This document shows, in pieces, positions 46,690 through 57,990 of a stretch of DNA of 64,000 nt. The first letter of the stretch is position 1. The number at the start of each line of letters is the position of its first letter. A program made the translations under genes and the position numbers. The notes beneath the pieces were generated by a model. That model ran no database searches, was not told the DNA's origin, and was given only the letters and a program-made list of their open reading frames with translations. The DNA is from Patagioenas fasciata (taxonomy: Eukaryota; Chordata; Aves; Columbiformes; Columbidae), in NCBI RefSeq assembly GCF_037038585.1, contig NC_092541.1, forward strand, positions 5,707,445 to 5,771,444, written 5' to 3'.

Positions 46690-47735
46690 AACAGGCACTG
46701 TGGACATGGAAAGGGCAGGGATATCTGTACCTGGAGCTTAGCAAGACCTTTGGCAGTTTCTCTCTTACTTCTTTCATGACCAAGTATGAGATGAATGGGT
46801 GCAGTGAAAGGATGATAAGGTGTGGAGAAAATTGCCTGGACTAACAGGCTCAGATGGTTATGACCACAGTGCAAAGCTCAGCTGCCCAACACTTACTGGT
46901 GGGGTGTAATAGTAGGGATCCAGTAGTAGAACCAATACTGTTTGATGTTTTAATGAATCCCATGAGTCATGGGAAGCGGGGAACTCCCAGAGACTCTGTG
47001 GATAACACCCAGCAAGGGGAATGGGTCATAACGGTTGGACATGGCTCCTGGTCAAAGGACCTGAACAGTCTGAAGAAGTAGGCTGACTGGAAACTCATGG
47101 ATGCCAAAAACAGCAAGGGCAAGGTTTTGCATGTGGGGGAGTAACCAGCTAGTTCATGGAGTCATGTAGGCTAGAACTGGCTGCCTGGGAAGCAGATCCA
47201 CAGGAAACGATGTGAGGTTTCAAGGCTGATCCATCTGACTATCAGACAGCAGTGTGCCCTAGCAGCAAAAGGACCAGCTGCGTCCTGAGCTGTGTTAATG
47301 TTTTGCCAGCAGGTACAAGAACACGACCCTTTCCATCTGGCCCATATGAGATCATATGTGGAGTACTGCTGCCAGACTGGGGCTCCCTGGTCAAGGAAGG
47401 GTATCAACGTATGGAAGTGAGTTCAACAAGGCCACTATACATGTTAGGCAGCTGATGAACATGACATGCAAGGAGACACTGAGAGAAATGGGTGTCTTCA
47501 TCTTGGACAAGAGATGTCTAGAATAATTTCTTGCCTTCTGTAACTGCTTGTACAGAGGAACACAAGAAGATGCACATGGCCCGTGTAAGTGCCCAGGAGA
47601 CAGACTTGGTGCAATTTCCATCCTCTGAGGTGCTAAAGAATGGACTGAATGTGACCTTGAGCAACAGGATCTAATGGGATCTGTGCTGAGCAGAGGAGTG
47701 ACCTAGATGACTTCTGAAGGTCCCTTCTTACCTAC
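46690..47735 (+). mobile_element. Decayed CR1 sequence upstream of A copy 5
   Basis: + strand ORF2 remnants such as KDLNSLKK and 'DWKLMDAKNSKGKVLHVG' (about 47070-47140). Counterpart of 20200-21000. Confidence 0.65.
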
Positions 47736-47799
47736 ATTCTGACTCCATAATTCTCCTCCTCAACTACTCACACTGACACCTGCACGGCCATGAGCACAT

Positions 47800-48045
47800 G
47801 TGTCCACACACCCCTCTACCACAAACCAACTTTCAGTCATTGTGCTGGGACTACACAGAGGCAGCTGAAGGGAGGCTCTCAGCCCCCTCACTGCCAACCG
47901 CAGGAAATCAGTGGCTGCTGTTTCCAGCCCCTGAGCTCGGAGACAGCTCTGGGAAGCTGGTCCAGGAGCCGAAGTTGTGGCCGTGCAGAGCCCCGGAGCC
48001 CTGTGAACTCGGGCGAGATCCCGAGCGGCGCAGGCGCAGGACTCA
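47800..48045 (+). promoter_or_regulatory. Conserved block upstream of A copy 5 (promoter candidate)
   Basis: Same block as at 21225-21545, slightly shortened. It leads into the leader region with only a short GA-rich stretch. Confidence 0.45.
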
Positions 48046-48148
48046 GCCCCAAGGCGGAGCTTGCGGTGGAGAGGAGAAGAGGAGGAGGGTCGGAGCAGAG
48101 AACCGGAGCTGCGGGGGGGCAGCGAGGCGCGGGCGGCGGAGCGGCGGG

Positions 48149-48999
48149 ATGCGGCGGTGCCGGGGCGCAGGGCTGGCGGGACTGGCCGCGGTGCTCCTGG
48201 GTGCGCGGGGCTGGCGGGGCTGGGTGGGGGACGGGCCTGAGCCTGGGGTGGCCCCCGCAGGTCCCTCGAAGCTGTCGTCCCCTCTGGCTTCTTCACAGAC
48301 TTTTGCCCCCAAACCACCCTCCCCTACGTCCCACATTCCTTCTAGAAAACTCATCGCTCTATTTTTTTTCTAGTTCTCCCTGTTTCCTTTCTTGCCTCTG
48401 TGTCTTTCCCTATAACTCATGCAGTCATTCTTTCCCCTTGCTACTTTGTGTTTATCAGTCTTTTATCCCACTTCTTTTCTAAATGATTCCACCCTTCCAC
48501 CTATCGTTCATGCATTCTTATCTCCACCAAATACTATGGACACTTCCATTACTCATGTGTGCACATCTTCTAGAACCCCTTCTCATCATCTCTGTTTGTT
48601 CCTCAGTGCTCCTGTGGGATTTGTTCCCGGAAGCAGCAACCAGGGCTTTGAGGTTTTGAGGAATTTTGAGGATTTGAGGATGTTTTCCTTCTTTTTCTCC
48701 TCGGCAGTGGCTTCGGGAAGAGCCCAGGTGCAGCAGGAGCCGTCGGCAGAGACCTCCGAGGACACCGAAATCAGCATCAACTGCTCACACCCCAACATAC
48801 AGAGCAATGATTACATCTTCTGGTACCGTCTCCTCCCGGACCGAGGTCCCGAACTCCTCGTGTGGGGTATTAAAGGCTCCAAAGCGCTGTCGGACCCGCC
48901 GGGTTGGCTGTCGGTGGCGGCAGACCGCCGGTCCAGCGCCCTGTGGCTCTCCCGGCCCCGGCGCGGGGACGCGGCGGTGTATTACTGCGCCGTGGGAGA
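48149..48999 (+). CDS. TCR alpha/delta V gene, subgroup A, copy 5
   Basis: Leader exon 48149-48200 (MRRCRGAGLAGLAAVLL), donor GTGCGC. V exon 48708-48999 after CTCGGCAG, joining as VASGRAQVQQE. CDR1 region IQSNDYI, CDR2 region GIKGSKA. FWYRLLP replaces YWYRQLP, so the usual framework-2 glutamine is a leucine, as in copy 1. Both cysteines and the frame are intact. It shows what the missing 5' part of copy 1 probably looks like. The high-similarity duplicated block can be followed from 48815 because the window starts at the matching base. Confidence 0.92.
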
Positions 49000-49038
49000 C
49001 ACGGGGAGAGGAGCCGGGGCTGCGGCCGGGCACGAACC
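49000..49038 (+). promoter_or_regulatory. 23-bp-spacer recombination signal, A copy 5
   Basis: CACGGGG at 49000-49006, 23-base spacer, GCACGAACC at 49030-49038. Confidence 0.85.
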
Positions 49039-51175
49039 GCCGCGGGCGGGGCCGGGCGGGTGAGGCGGGGGCGGGGACAGGGGGACAGCCCTGGTCGACC
49101 CGCCAGGGGGCGCTGCCGCTCCGCCCGCAGGAGCCGCCTGGCCCCCTCCGCCCCCAGGGCGGCTCCCCCGCCCGAGCACCGGCAACGATATTGACATTAC
49201 ACCAACCGCACCCCCACATGGATTCAGACCACTGAGTCTACGTGCTGATCCTTCCTCCTGAGCCTTCCGAATGACAGGAGGAGTTGCCCATGGACAGTTG
49301 TCCCGTGCTGGGGGCTGGTTGTGCTCCCCAGGAGGGGCAAAAAGCTGTAGTTGATCTCTCCACAGAGCCTCCTCATGGCAAAGATGGGCAGTTCCAAGCA
49401 CACCTGATGGAAAAGACTCTCCTCTTCATTCCCTCCTGTCAGCTATTTACACACATTGCCAGTGTCCCCCCTGAGCCCTCTCTTCCCCAGGCTGTACACT
49501 GTCAGCCCTCTCAGCATATTCTCATAGGAAAGATGCTCCAATTCTCACACCGTTTTGCTGGTCTCACTCCAGTATCTTTCTTGTATTAAGGAGTGCAAAA
49601 GTGGAGTGAGCACTTAACAGTACTGAGTAGAGAGGATCAGGTCCTTTGTCCTGCTGGTTGACTCTCTTCCTACTGTAGCCCAGGCTGCTGTTGGCCTTCC
49701 TTGCCATGAGGGTCCATTGCCACAGCAGACACAGGAACACCCCAGAACTGCTGAAACTGAGCGGGACACAGCAGCGAGTATTCAGGAGCAGTATCCCAGC
49801 TGCTTGTCCAGCTCTTCCTCTTCCCTCAGCATGCACCAGAGACCACTGTTGGAGAAGAAGACTCTTGGTATGAGACATGACTTCTCCTGTGTTTTTACCT
49901 TGTTGAAAAAACAACCAACCAACCAACCAACCAAACAAACAAACAAAAAAACCCCAACAGGTTGGAATCTATGGGCACAGATTATCTCATTCCACACATT
50001 TCAAGTGACCCAGGTGCTTCTTTACACCTACCATACATCTGAAAATGAGTGCTCCTTTGGCCAAGCTTTGCCTTTTCTTTTATGCTTGTAGTTTCTCAAT
50101 CATTCTGAGAAGTGAATGCCACAACAGCATTGCTACAGGTCTTGCAGGGAGACATTTCAGAGACTGAACTCAACATGGAGTTTCTCCCCAGAGCCGACTC
50201 AGGAGAATCAATTTCCTCTGGGCACAGGAGACTTTCAGCTTCTTAAAGAACTTTCTTGCCTGAAGAACTCCAGCAAAGGCCACTGTAAGGACAAGTGGAA
50301 GGCGAGAGCTGCTGGTTCACTAAGGCTGGCAGATCAAATCCCTTTTCTTTTCAAAGGGAAGAGCAAAGAAAAGGGAAAGTGATAAACAAAGCACAAAATG
50401 ACACTGATCTCTCAGTAGGTGATAAGGGAGACAAGGAGGGAGACCAGAGCTCTGCAGCCTCTAATTGATGGGCCATTGGGAAACTGCAGGTGTAGCTTTG
50501 TAGTGGGACAGGCTGAGCTTTGGAAGTGACAGGAAGTGACAGGAAGAACAGGAGGATTTGCATGTTTGAGCAGAGTCCTGTGGGACTAGACAACACTTCT
50601 TAAGGCATGTGGGGGGAAAGAGGAGACTGGGGAGGATCAAGGGGAGACAATAGAGAGGGGGAAGAATAAAAGGTGGTACCTGCACCTAAGCAGGAGTTGG
50701 TCAGTGCAATTGTTGGGGTGGCCCCTGTGCCTGACCACTACAGCCCCCCCACCTTCTTATTAAATCCTTTCTTAAGAAGGAAAGGGAAAGGTTATGTCAG
50801 CCTGGAGACCCTCCACATCTCTAGGAACCTCATTTGAGAACATGACGAGGTCCAGCACATCATCTATGAGGACAGGAGATGAGGACTTCACTGCAAGCAG
50901 ACCAGGAACAGCCCCTTCCCATCATGGCATTCCCTCAGTTACCAGGACATCTCCTTTTGGAATTGTTGAGAAATGCTGAATGAGCCACAGATGTTCTTGG
51001 TGGAGGAGGGAGAAACCATGAATGAGACTTTCAGGCAGAGGAAGTATAGATCTCTTCCCTTCCCCACTTCTACATTTGCTCCCCCCCAGAGTGGTTTCCG
51101 GCAGCTCTGGTATCTTGGGGCTGGGAGGTGCTTTTCTGACTCTCTCACTCAAGAAACAAGCAGGCTGTTCTCGGC
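49039..51175. other. Intergenic, A copy 5 to B copy 4
   Basis: Near-identical to 225-2368, including the CR1-like piece (about 49465-49720, - strand). The CAAC/CAAA microsatellite at 49913-49950 is longer here. No gene. Confidence 0.7.
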
Positions 51176-52698
51176 ATGCACCTTGGGTACCTGGTCCTCA
51201 CTGCCTTCCTGGGGCAACTGCTGGGTAGGTCTTTGCTTTCTGTAAATTCATCCTTCTTCTTCTTCTCCCAAGGAAACTCCCACCAACCTCATCAGGATCA
51301 TGCAGAGAACTACTCACGATTAAAGGGAAAACACAAGGTAATGTCACCTCACATTTGTGTTTTTGCACCAGTTCTCTAAAGATTCTCTTAGTGTTAGGAG
51401 GAGAGGAGAGGAGAGGAGAGGAGAGGAGAGGAGAGGAGAGGAGAGGAGAGGAGAGGAGAGGAGAGGAGAGGAGAGGAGAGGAGAGGAGAGGAGAGGAGGA
51501 GGAGGAAGAGGAGGAGGCGGTGACGGAGCAGAGAGCTGGGGCTGTCGGGGGGAGCAGGAAAGGAAAGGAAAGGAAAGGAAAGGAAAGGAAAGGAAAGGAA
51601 AGGAAAGGAAAGGAAAGGAAAGGAAAGGAAAGGAAAGGAAAGGAAAGGAAAGGAAAGGAAAGGAAAGGAAAGGAAAGGAAAGGAAAGGAAAGGAAAGGAA
51701 AGGAAAGGAAAGGAAAGGAAAGGAAAGGGGGAGATGCCTCTGATCACTTCTTTCCCTCTTCTCTCCTATTTTATCAATCACTCTCTGCCTCTCTTTTCTG
51801 ACCTACGTGCTGTCACCATAGGAGATCTCAGCTTTCTCTGCACTCCCACATTTCTCCCTTCGCAATCCCAATTATTAACAGCAGATCCTGTCAAAGCAGT
51901 TACATGGACTTTAAAGCTCTCATCCCATTGACATTACCAAGGTGTCCCATTCTACCTCTGGGCTGGTACATGTCTGTCATGACCTCCAGTTTCCTCCTAG
52001 TTATTGACACAGGCGGGATTCCTTCTTTCCAAAATTTAGCTCAGCTGTGTGTTGGCTCAGGAGCCCAAGAAATGACAGTGATTCGGAATCAGGATGAATC
52101 TTTTTTGTCTCTGCAGGCCTCTCAATCCGCTGGGGGGGTGCTGGTCCTAGCACATGAAGGTCAGGCGTGACAGGTTGTTCCCTGGTCCTCTGGGCAGTAG
52201 GAACAGGACCAGGGACACAGCACAGCTCTCCTCAGAGTCCAGCTCTAATTGCCTGCCCAGAACTACTCTGCACCTTGCTGTCCCCACACATCAGGATTCT
52301 CCTGCAGGCCAAGGGACAAGGAGACTTCTCTAGCAGAGTTTGGCATTCATTCCTAGTTTGCTTTCCAGAGCCCTTCCCTGCAGAGTTCCTGACCTTCACA
52401 TTCTTCCAGGTACCATGGGGCAGGTCACTGTCACCCAGCAAGAAGGACAAGTCACAGTGAAGCAGAGAGACACCTTCCAAACTACTTGCACATACCAGAC
52501 CTCCAACTTTCGAGGCTTGCTCTGGTACCAGCAGAGGAAAGGCCAAGCTCCCCAGCTGGTCTCATATCACACAGGATCTGGCCGCAAGCGCAGCGACCGT
52601 TTCAGCACAACTCTGAACACCACGGGGAAATACAGCGTCCTGCAGGTGGAGGAAGTCGAGGTGTCTGACAGTGCCTTGTACCTCTGTGCTGTGCAAGA
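51176..52698 (+). CDS. TCR alpha/delta V gene, subgroup B, copy 4
   Basis: Leader exon 51176-51224 ([16 protein letters not shown]), donor GTAGGT. V exon 52410-52698 after TTCTTCCAG, joining to [11 protein letters not shown]1 is TSNFRG and CDR2 is HTGSGRKRS. All V-domain landmarks are intact. It is the duplicate of copy 1 and differs from it mainly in the CDRs. The intron is unusual. It holds a GGAGA tract, a 59-base piece resembling the 5' region of A genes, and a GGAAA tract. The leader may also serve the leaderless copy 5 downstream. Confidence 0.92.
51396..51500 (+). repeat. (GGAGA)n tract in B copy 4 intron
   Basis: Shorter than in copy 1. Ends in GGAGGAGGAAGAGGAGGAGG, the start of the A-like insert. 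Confidence 0.95.
51497..51555 (+). other. Piece of A-gene 5' region inside a B-gene intron
   Basis: The stretch containing GAGGCGGTGACGGAGCAG and GAGCTGGGGCTGTCGGGGGG closely matches the pre-leader DNA of A copies (for example 31300-31350). It is absent from the introns of the other B genes. Confidence 0.75.
51556..51728 (+). repeat. (GGAAA)n tract in B copy 4 intron
   Basis: About 34 GGAAA units. Not present in copy 1. Confidence 0.96.
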
Positions 52699-52737
52699 CA
52701 CCCTGGTGCAGGGAGCTTCCTTGGCTGTGCAAGAACC
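52699..52737 (+). promoter_or_regulatory. 23-bp-spacer recombination signal, B copy 4
   Basis: CACCCTG at 52699-52705, 23-base spacer, GCAAGAACC at 52729-52737. Confidence 0.87.
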
Positions 52738-53371
52738 CCGGGGAGGGAGGGGATGTGTCTGTGCAAGGCTGAGCTTGTGGGATGGGGCCCTGAGCTGTGC
52801 CCTGGCAGCGCTGCTTCCCCTGTGTCCTCAGGGATCTGCAGGGGAAGATCCTGTGATGTAACATTTTCTGTCCATTCCAGACACCATTTATGCACACATG
52901 GTCTTCAATATTCTCATACTAAGCCAAGGTAGTTTCTTCTTCTTGCCAGTGCATGGAAAGCTCCACTATTTGGCAAAGTGCAAGCAGCACACACAAGAGC
53001 CATTGCATTGACATGCTAGTGATTTGTTCATCTTGATCACAAGTAGTACACCTGTCCTCCCTGGCAGTAATAGGGTTTGTCTTGTCTTGAGGGGACAGCT
53101 TATTACTACTTCCGTTTTGCTGTTTCCCTCTTATACCTCAGTCATGGCAGGTGTTTTTAAGAGGTGCTGGACCTTTTCTTTCTCCTATTGATATGCCAAT
53201 AAACCGCCCCACATGCAGACCAAGAGAAGTGCACTTGAGGCAGCTCCCAGCATGGGGCATCCATGGGCCCTCTATCCCCTGTTCTCCCTGGGGAGGCAGC
53301 AAAAGGCTCAGCCTCATTTCAGCAGGTGTCTCGTCTCTGCCACTGGAACAGGAGGTTGAGGGAATGTTTCC
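52738..53371. other. Downstream flank of B copy 4
   Basis: No gene. Near-identical to 3774-4407. Confidence 0.65.
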
Positions 53372-54496
53372 TCCCCTTCTACTCTGCCCTGGTGAGGCCG
53401 CATCTGGAGTAATGTGTCCAGTTCTGGGTTCCCCAGTTTAAGAAAGACAAGGAGTTGCCAGAGAGAGTCCAGCAGAGGGACACAAAGTTGATGAGGGGTC
53501 CAGAGCTCTCTCTGTTCATTCTAGAGAGAAGACGACTGAGTTTCTTATTTGTGCTTATAAATATCTCAGGATGGTGTCAAGAGGATTGTCCAGACTCTTT
53601 TCAGTCGTGCTCAATGATAGGATGAGGGGCAGTGGGTACAGACTGAAACACAGGAGGTTCTATCTAAACATAAGGAGAAACTTCTTTACTTTGAGGGTGC
53701 CAGAGCCCTGGAATGGGCTGCCCAGAGAGGTTGTGAAGTCTCCGTCTCTGGAGACATTCAGAACCTGTCTGGATGCAATCCTGTGTGATCTGTTCTAGGT
53801 GAAACTGCTTTAGTGGGAGGGTTGTACTAGATAATCTCCAGACATTCCTTGCAAACATATCCATTCTGTGATTCTGCGAATCTGTGTGCCTGGCAAAATT
53901 ATGGAGAAGGTTATTCTGGGACTTATTGAAGAACATCTGAATGACAATGCAGTCACTGGTCACAGCCAACATGGGTTCCTGGGTGGAAAGTCCTGCTTGA
54001 CCGACTTAATTTGTTTCTACAAGGTTTCCCACTTAGTTGACCAAGGGAAGCCTGTTAATGTGGTCTTTTGGGGTTACAGTAAAGCCTTTGATACTGTCTC
54101 TCACAGTATCCTCCTGTACAAGGTGTCCAACACACAGATGGAGAAGCACACAATGCATTGGGTGAGCAATTGGATGATGGGCCGGGCTCAAAAGGTTCTA
54201 GTAAATGTGGTTCTGCTGGGCTGGTGACCAGTCACTAGTGGAGTTCTGCAGGGATCCATCTTAGGGCCAGTCCTCTTTCATGTCTTTATAAATGACTTCA
54301 ACTCAGGACTTGAGGGACTGCGTAGCAAGTTTCCTGATGACTCAAAATCAGGGGGAGCTTTCGACACTCTTGAGGGCAGAGAGGCCCTGCAGAGTGATCT
54401 GGACAAATTGGAGAACTGGACAGTCACCAACCACATGAAGTTCCACAAGAGCAAGTGCTGGATTTTGTACCTGGGACACAGCAACCCTGGCTGTAC
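53372..54496 (+). mobile_element. Two abutting CR1 fragments, second cut by duplication junction
   Basis: Counterpart of 4408-5534. The first CR1 ends at about 53887. The second stops abruptly at about 54496, in the middle of its ORF2, where B-gene intron sequence begins. Confidence 0.88.
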
Positions 54497-55688
54497 AGGT
54501 CTTTGCTTTCTATAAATTCATCCTTCTTCTTCTTCTCCCAAGGAAACTCCCACCAACCTTATCAGGATCATGCAGAGAACTACTCATGATTAAAGGGAAA
54601 ACACAAGGTAATGCCACCTCACATTTGTGTTTTTGCACCAGTTCTCTAAAGATTCTCTTAGTGTTAGAAGGAGAGGAGAGGAGAGGAGAGGAGAGGAGAG
54701 GAGAGGAGAGGAGAGGAGAGGAGAGGAGAGGAGAGGAGAGGAGAGGAGAGGAGAGGAGAGGAGAGGAGAGGAGAGGAGAGGAGAGGAGAGGAGAGGAGAG
54801 GAGAGGAGAGGAGAGGAGAGGAAAGGAAAGGAAAGGAAAGGAAAGGAAAGGAAAGGAAAGGAAAGGAAAGGAAAGGAAAGGAAAGGAAAGGAAAGGAAAG
54901 GAAAGGAAAGGAAAGGAAAGGAAAGGAAAGGAAAGGAAAGGAAAGGAAAGGAAAGGAAAGGAAAGGAAAGGAAAGGAAAGGAAAGGAAAGGAAAGGAAAG
55001 GATGCTTCTGATCTCTTCTTTCCCTGTTCTCTCCTGTTTGATCAATCTCTCTCTGCCTCTCTCTTCTGACCTACATGCTGTCACCATAGGAGCTCTCAGC
55101 TCTCTCTGCACTCCCACATTTCTCCCTTCACAATCCCAATCATTAACAGCAGATCCTGTCAAAGCAGTTACACGGACTTTAAAGCTCTCATCCCATTGAC
55201 ATTACCAAGGTGTCCCATTCTACCTCTGGGCTGGTACATGTCTGTCATGACCTCCAGTTTCCTCCTAGTTATTGACACAGACAGGACTCCCTCTTTCGAA
55301 TATTCAGCTCAGTTGTATGTTGACTCAGGAGCCCAATAAATGACAGTGATTGGGAATCAGGATGAATCTTTTTGTCATAACTCTGCAGGCTTCTCAATCT
55401 GCTGGGGGTGTGCTGGTCCTAGCACATGAAGGTCAGGCATGACAGGCTGTTCCCTGGTCCTCTGGGCAGTGGGAGCAGGGAGGAGGACCAGGGACACAGC
55501 ACAGCTCTCCTCAGAGTCCAGCTCTAATCTCCTGCCCAGAACTACTCTGCACCTTGTTGTCCCCACACATTAGGATTCTCCTGCGGGGCAAGGGACAAGG
55601 AGACTTCTCCAGCAGAGTTTGGCATTCATTCCTGGTTTGCTTCCCAGAGCCCTTCCCTGCAGAGTTCCTGACCTTCACTTTCTTCCAG
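54497..55688 (+). other. Duplicated B intron without its leader exon
   Basis: From 54497 (GGTCTTTGCTTTC) the sequence equals B copy 4 intron starting 3 bases after its exon/intron boundary (51228). The leader exon is missing. The next 1.2 kb is ordinary B intron with purine tracts, up to the acceptor at 55688. Confidence 0.88.
54669..55002 (+). repeat. (GGAGA)n joined to (GGAAA)n in B copy 5 upstream intron
   Basis: About 30 GGAGA units (54669-54821) switch directly to about 36 GGAAA units (54822-55002). The A-like insert seen at 51497 is absent here. Confidence 0.97.
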
Positions 55689-55977
55689 GCACCATGGGGC
55701 AGGTCACCGTCACCCAGCAAGAAGGACAAGTCACAGTGAAGCAGAGAGACACCTTCCAAACTACCTGCACATACCAGACACCCACCTTTCAAGGCTTGCT
55801 CTGGTACCAGCAGAGGAAAGGCCAAGCTCCCCAGCTGGTCTCATATCATGCAGGATCTGGACTCAAGCGCAGCGACCGTTTCAGCACAACTCTGAACACC
55901 ACGGGGAAATACAGCGTCCTGCAGGTGGAGGAAGTCGAGGTGTCTGACAGTGCCTTGTACCTCTGTGCTGTGCAAGA
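55689..55977 (+). CDS. TCR alpha/delta V gene, subgroup B, copy 5 (no leader exon of its own)
   Basis: V exon with intact acceptor (TTCTTCCAG), GTMGQVTV start, first cysteine, [17 protein letters not shown] and recombination signal. CDR1 is TPTFQG and CDR2 is HAGSGLKRS. No leader exon or B-type promoter lies between it and CR1 sequence at 54496. It arose by tandem duplication with a breakpoint in the leader intron. Either it is a pseudogene, or the leader of copy 4 at 51176 splices over the copy 4 V exon, which has no donor, to this acceptor. The V exon shows no decay. Confidence 0.85.
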
Positions 55978-56016
55978 CACCCTGGTGCAGGGAGCTTCCT
56001 TGGCTGTGCAAGAACC
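55978..56016 (+). promoter_or_regulatory. 23-bp-spacer recombination signal, B copy 5
   Basis: CACCCTG at 55978-55984, 23-base spacer, GCAAGAACC at 56008-56016. A TGA at 56033 ends the frame that stays open longer in the other B copies. Confidence 0.87.
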
Positions 56017-56504
56017 CCAGGGAGGGAAGGGATGAGTCTGTGCAAGACTGAGCTTGTGGGGTGGGGCCCTGAGCTGTGCCCTGGCAGTGCTGCTTCCCCT
56101 GTGCCCCCAGGGATCTGCAGGGGAAGATCCTGTGATGTAACATTTTCTGTCCATTCCAGACACCATTTATGCACACATGGTCTTCAATATTCTCATACTA
56201 AGTCAATGTAGTTTCTTTTTCTTGCCAATGCATGGAAAGCTCCGCTGTTTGGCAAAGTGCAAGCAGCACACACAAGAGCCATTGCATTGACATGCTAGTG
56301 ATTTGTTCATCTTGACCACAAGTAATAACCACAGGCACACCCGTCCTCCCTGGCAGTAATAGGGTTTGTCTTGTCTTGAGGGGACACCTTATTACTATTT
56401 CCATTCTGCTGTTTCCCTCTTGAACTTCAGTCATCGCAGGTGTTTTTAAGATGTGCTGGACCGTTTCTTTCTCCTATTGATATGCGAATATATCGATATG
56501 CAAT
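56017..56504. other. Downstream flank of B copy 5
   Basis: Shared B flank. About 450 bases, including the start of the first CR1, are deleted at about 56490 relative to 53190-53635. No gene. Confidence 0.6.
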
Positions 56505-57990
56505 GGGTACAGACTGAAACACAGGGGGTTCTATCTAAACATAAGGAGAAACTTCTTAATTTTGAGGTGCCAGAGCCCTGGAAATGGCTGCCCAGAGAGG
56601 TTGTGAAGTCTCCGCCTCTGGAGACATTCAGAACCTGTCTGGATGCAATCCTGTGTGATCTGTTCTAGGTGAAACTCCTTTAGTGGGAGGGTTGTACTAG
56701 ATAATCTCCAGACATTCCTTCCAAACGTAACCATTTTGTGATTCTGCGAATCTATGTGCCCGGCAAAAATATGAAGAAGGTTATTCTGGGACTTATTGAA
56801 GAACATCTGAATGACAATGCAGTCACTGGTCACAGCCAACATGGGTTCCTGGGTGGAAAGTCCTGCTTGACCAACTTAATTTGTTTCTACAAGGTTTCCC
56901 ACTTAGTTGACCAAGGGAAGCCTGTTAATGTGGTCTTTTGGGGTTACAGTAAAGCCTTTGATACTGTCTCTCACAGTATCCTCCTGTACAAGGTGTCCAA
57001 CACACAGATGGAGAAGCACACAATGCAGTGGGTGAGCAATTGGATGATGGGCCGGGCTCAAAAGGTTCTAGTAAATGCGGTTCTGCTGGGCTGGTGACCA
57101 GTCACTAGTGGAGTTCTGCAGGGACCCATCTTAGGGCCAGTCCTCTTTCATGTCTTTATAAATGACTTCAACTCAGGACTTGAGGGACTGCGTAGCAAGT
57201 TTGCTGATGACTCAAAATCAGGGCGAGCTGTTGACACTCTTGAGGGCAGAGAGGCCCTGCAGAGTGACCTGGACAAATTGGAGAACTGGACAGTCACCAA
57301 CCACAAGATGCTGGAGAGCAGCTCTGCAGAGATGGATCTGGAGGTTCTGGTCGACAGCAGGTTGAACATGAGAAAACAGTGTCCCTGGCAGCCCAAGGGG
57401 ACCCATGTCCTGGGTACATCCAGCACAGCATGGCCAGCTGGGCAGGGAGTGGATTGTCCCGCTCTGCTCTGCGCTGGGGCAGCCTCACCTGAGGCACTGG
57501 GGACAGTTCTGGGCACTACAGGATAAAAAGGTTTTAAAGCTACTGGAAAGTGTCCAGAAGAGAGCTACAAAGTTGGTGAAGGTTTTGGGGGTGAAGCCAT
57601 ATGAGAAACAGCTAAAGTCACTTGGTTTGTTTGGCCTGGAGAAGAGGAGACTGAAGGGAGAATTCATGGCGGTCTACAGCTTCCTTGTAAGGGGAAGACG
57701 AGGGACAGACGCTGTGTTCTTCTCTCTGGCAACCAATGGCAGGATCCATGGGAATGGCTGGAAGATGGGTCAGGGGAGGTTTCGGTTGCATATTAGAAAA
57801 AGATTCTTCCCCCAGACAGTAGTGGAGCACTGGAACAGGCTCCCCAGGGAGGAACTCACAGTACCAAGCCTGACAGTATTCGAGAAGAGACTAAATAATG
57901 GCCTCAGACAAAAGGTGTGAACTGTGGGGTTGCATACACAGGGACAGGAGTTTGGCTTGATGATCACTGTGGGTTCCTTCCAGCTCAGGA
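56505..57990 (+). mobile_element. Two CR1 fragments, duplicate of 4670-6245
   Basis: The first is the shortened CR1 tail (to about 56755). The second runs from GLIEEHL, SQHGFLGGKSCL and GYSKAFDTVSH to the C-terminal [16 protein letters not shown]. It has an 85-base internal deletion at about 57303. Confidence 0.88.

Noticed and set aside
48785..49219. Pro/Arg-rich antisense frames over A genes
   Set aside because: GC-rich complement strand of V exons. They recur over every A copy with no independent support.
54669..55002. CRISPR-like regular repeats
   Set aside because: The units are 5-base microsatellites without spacers, in a vertebrate genome.
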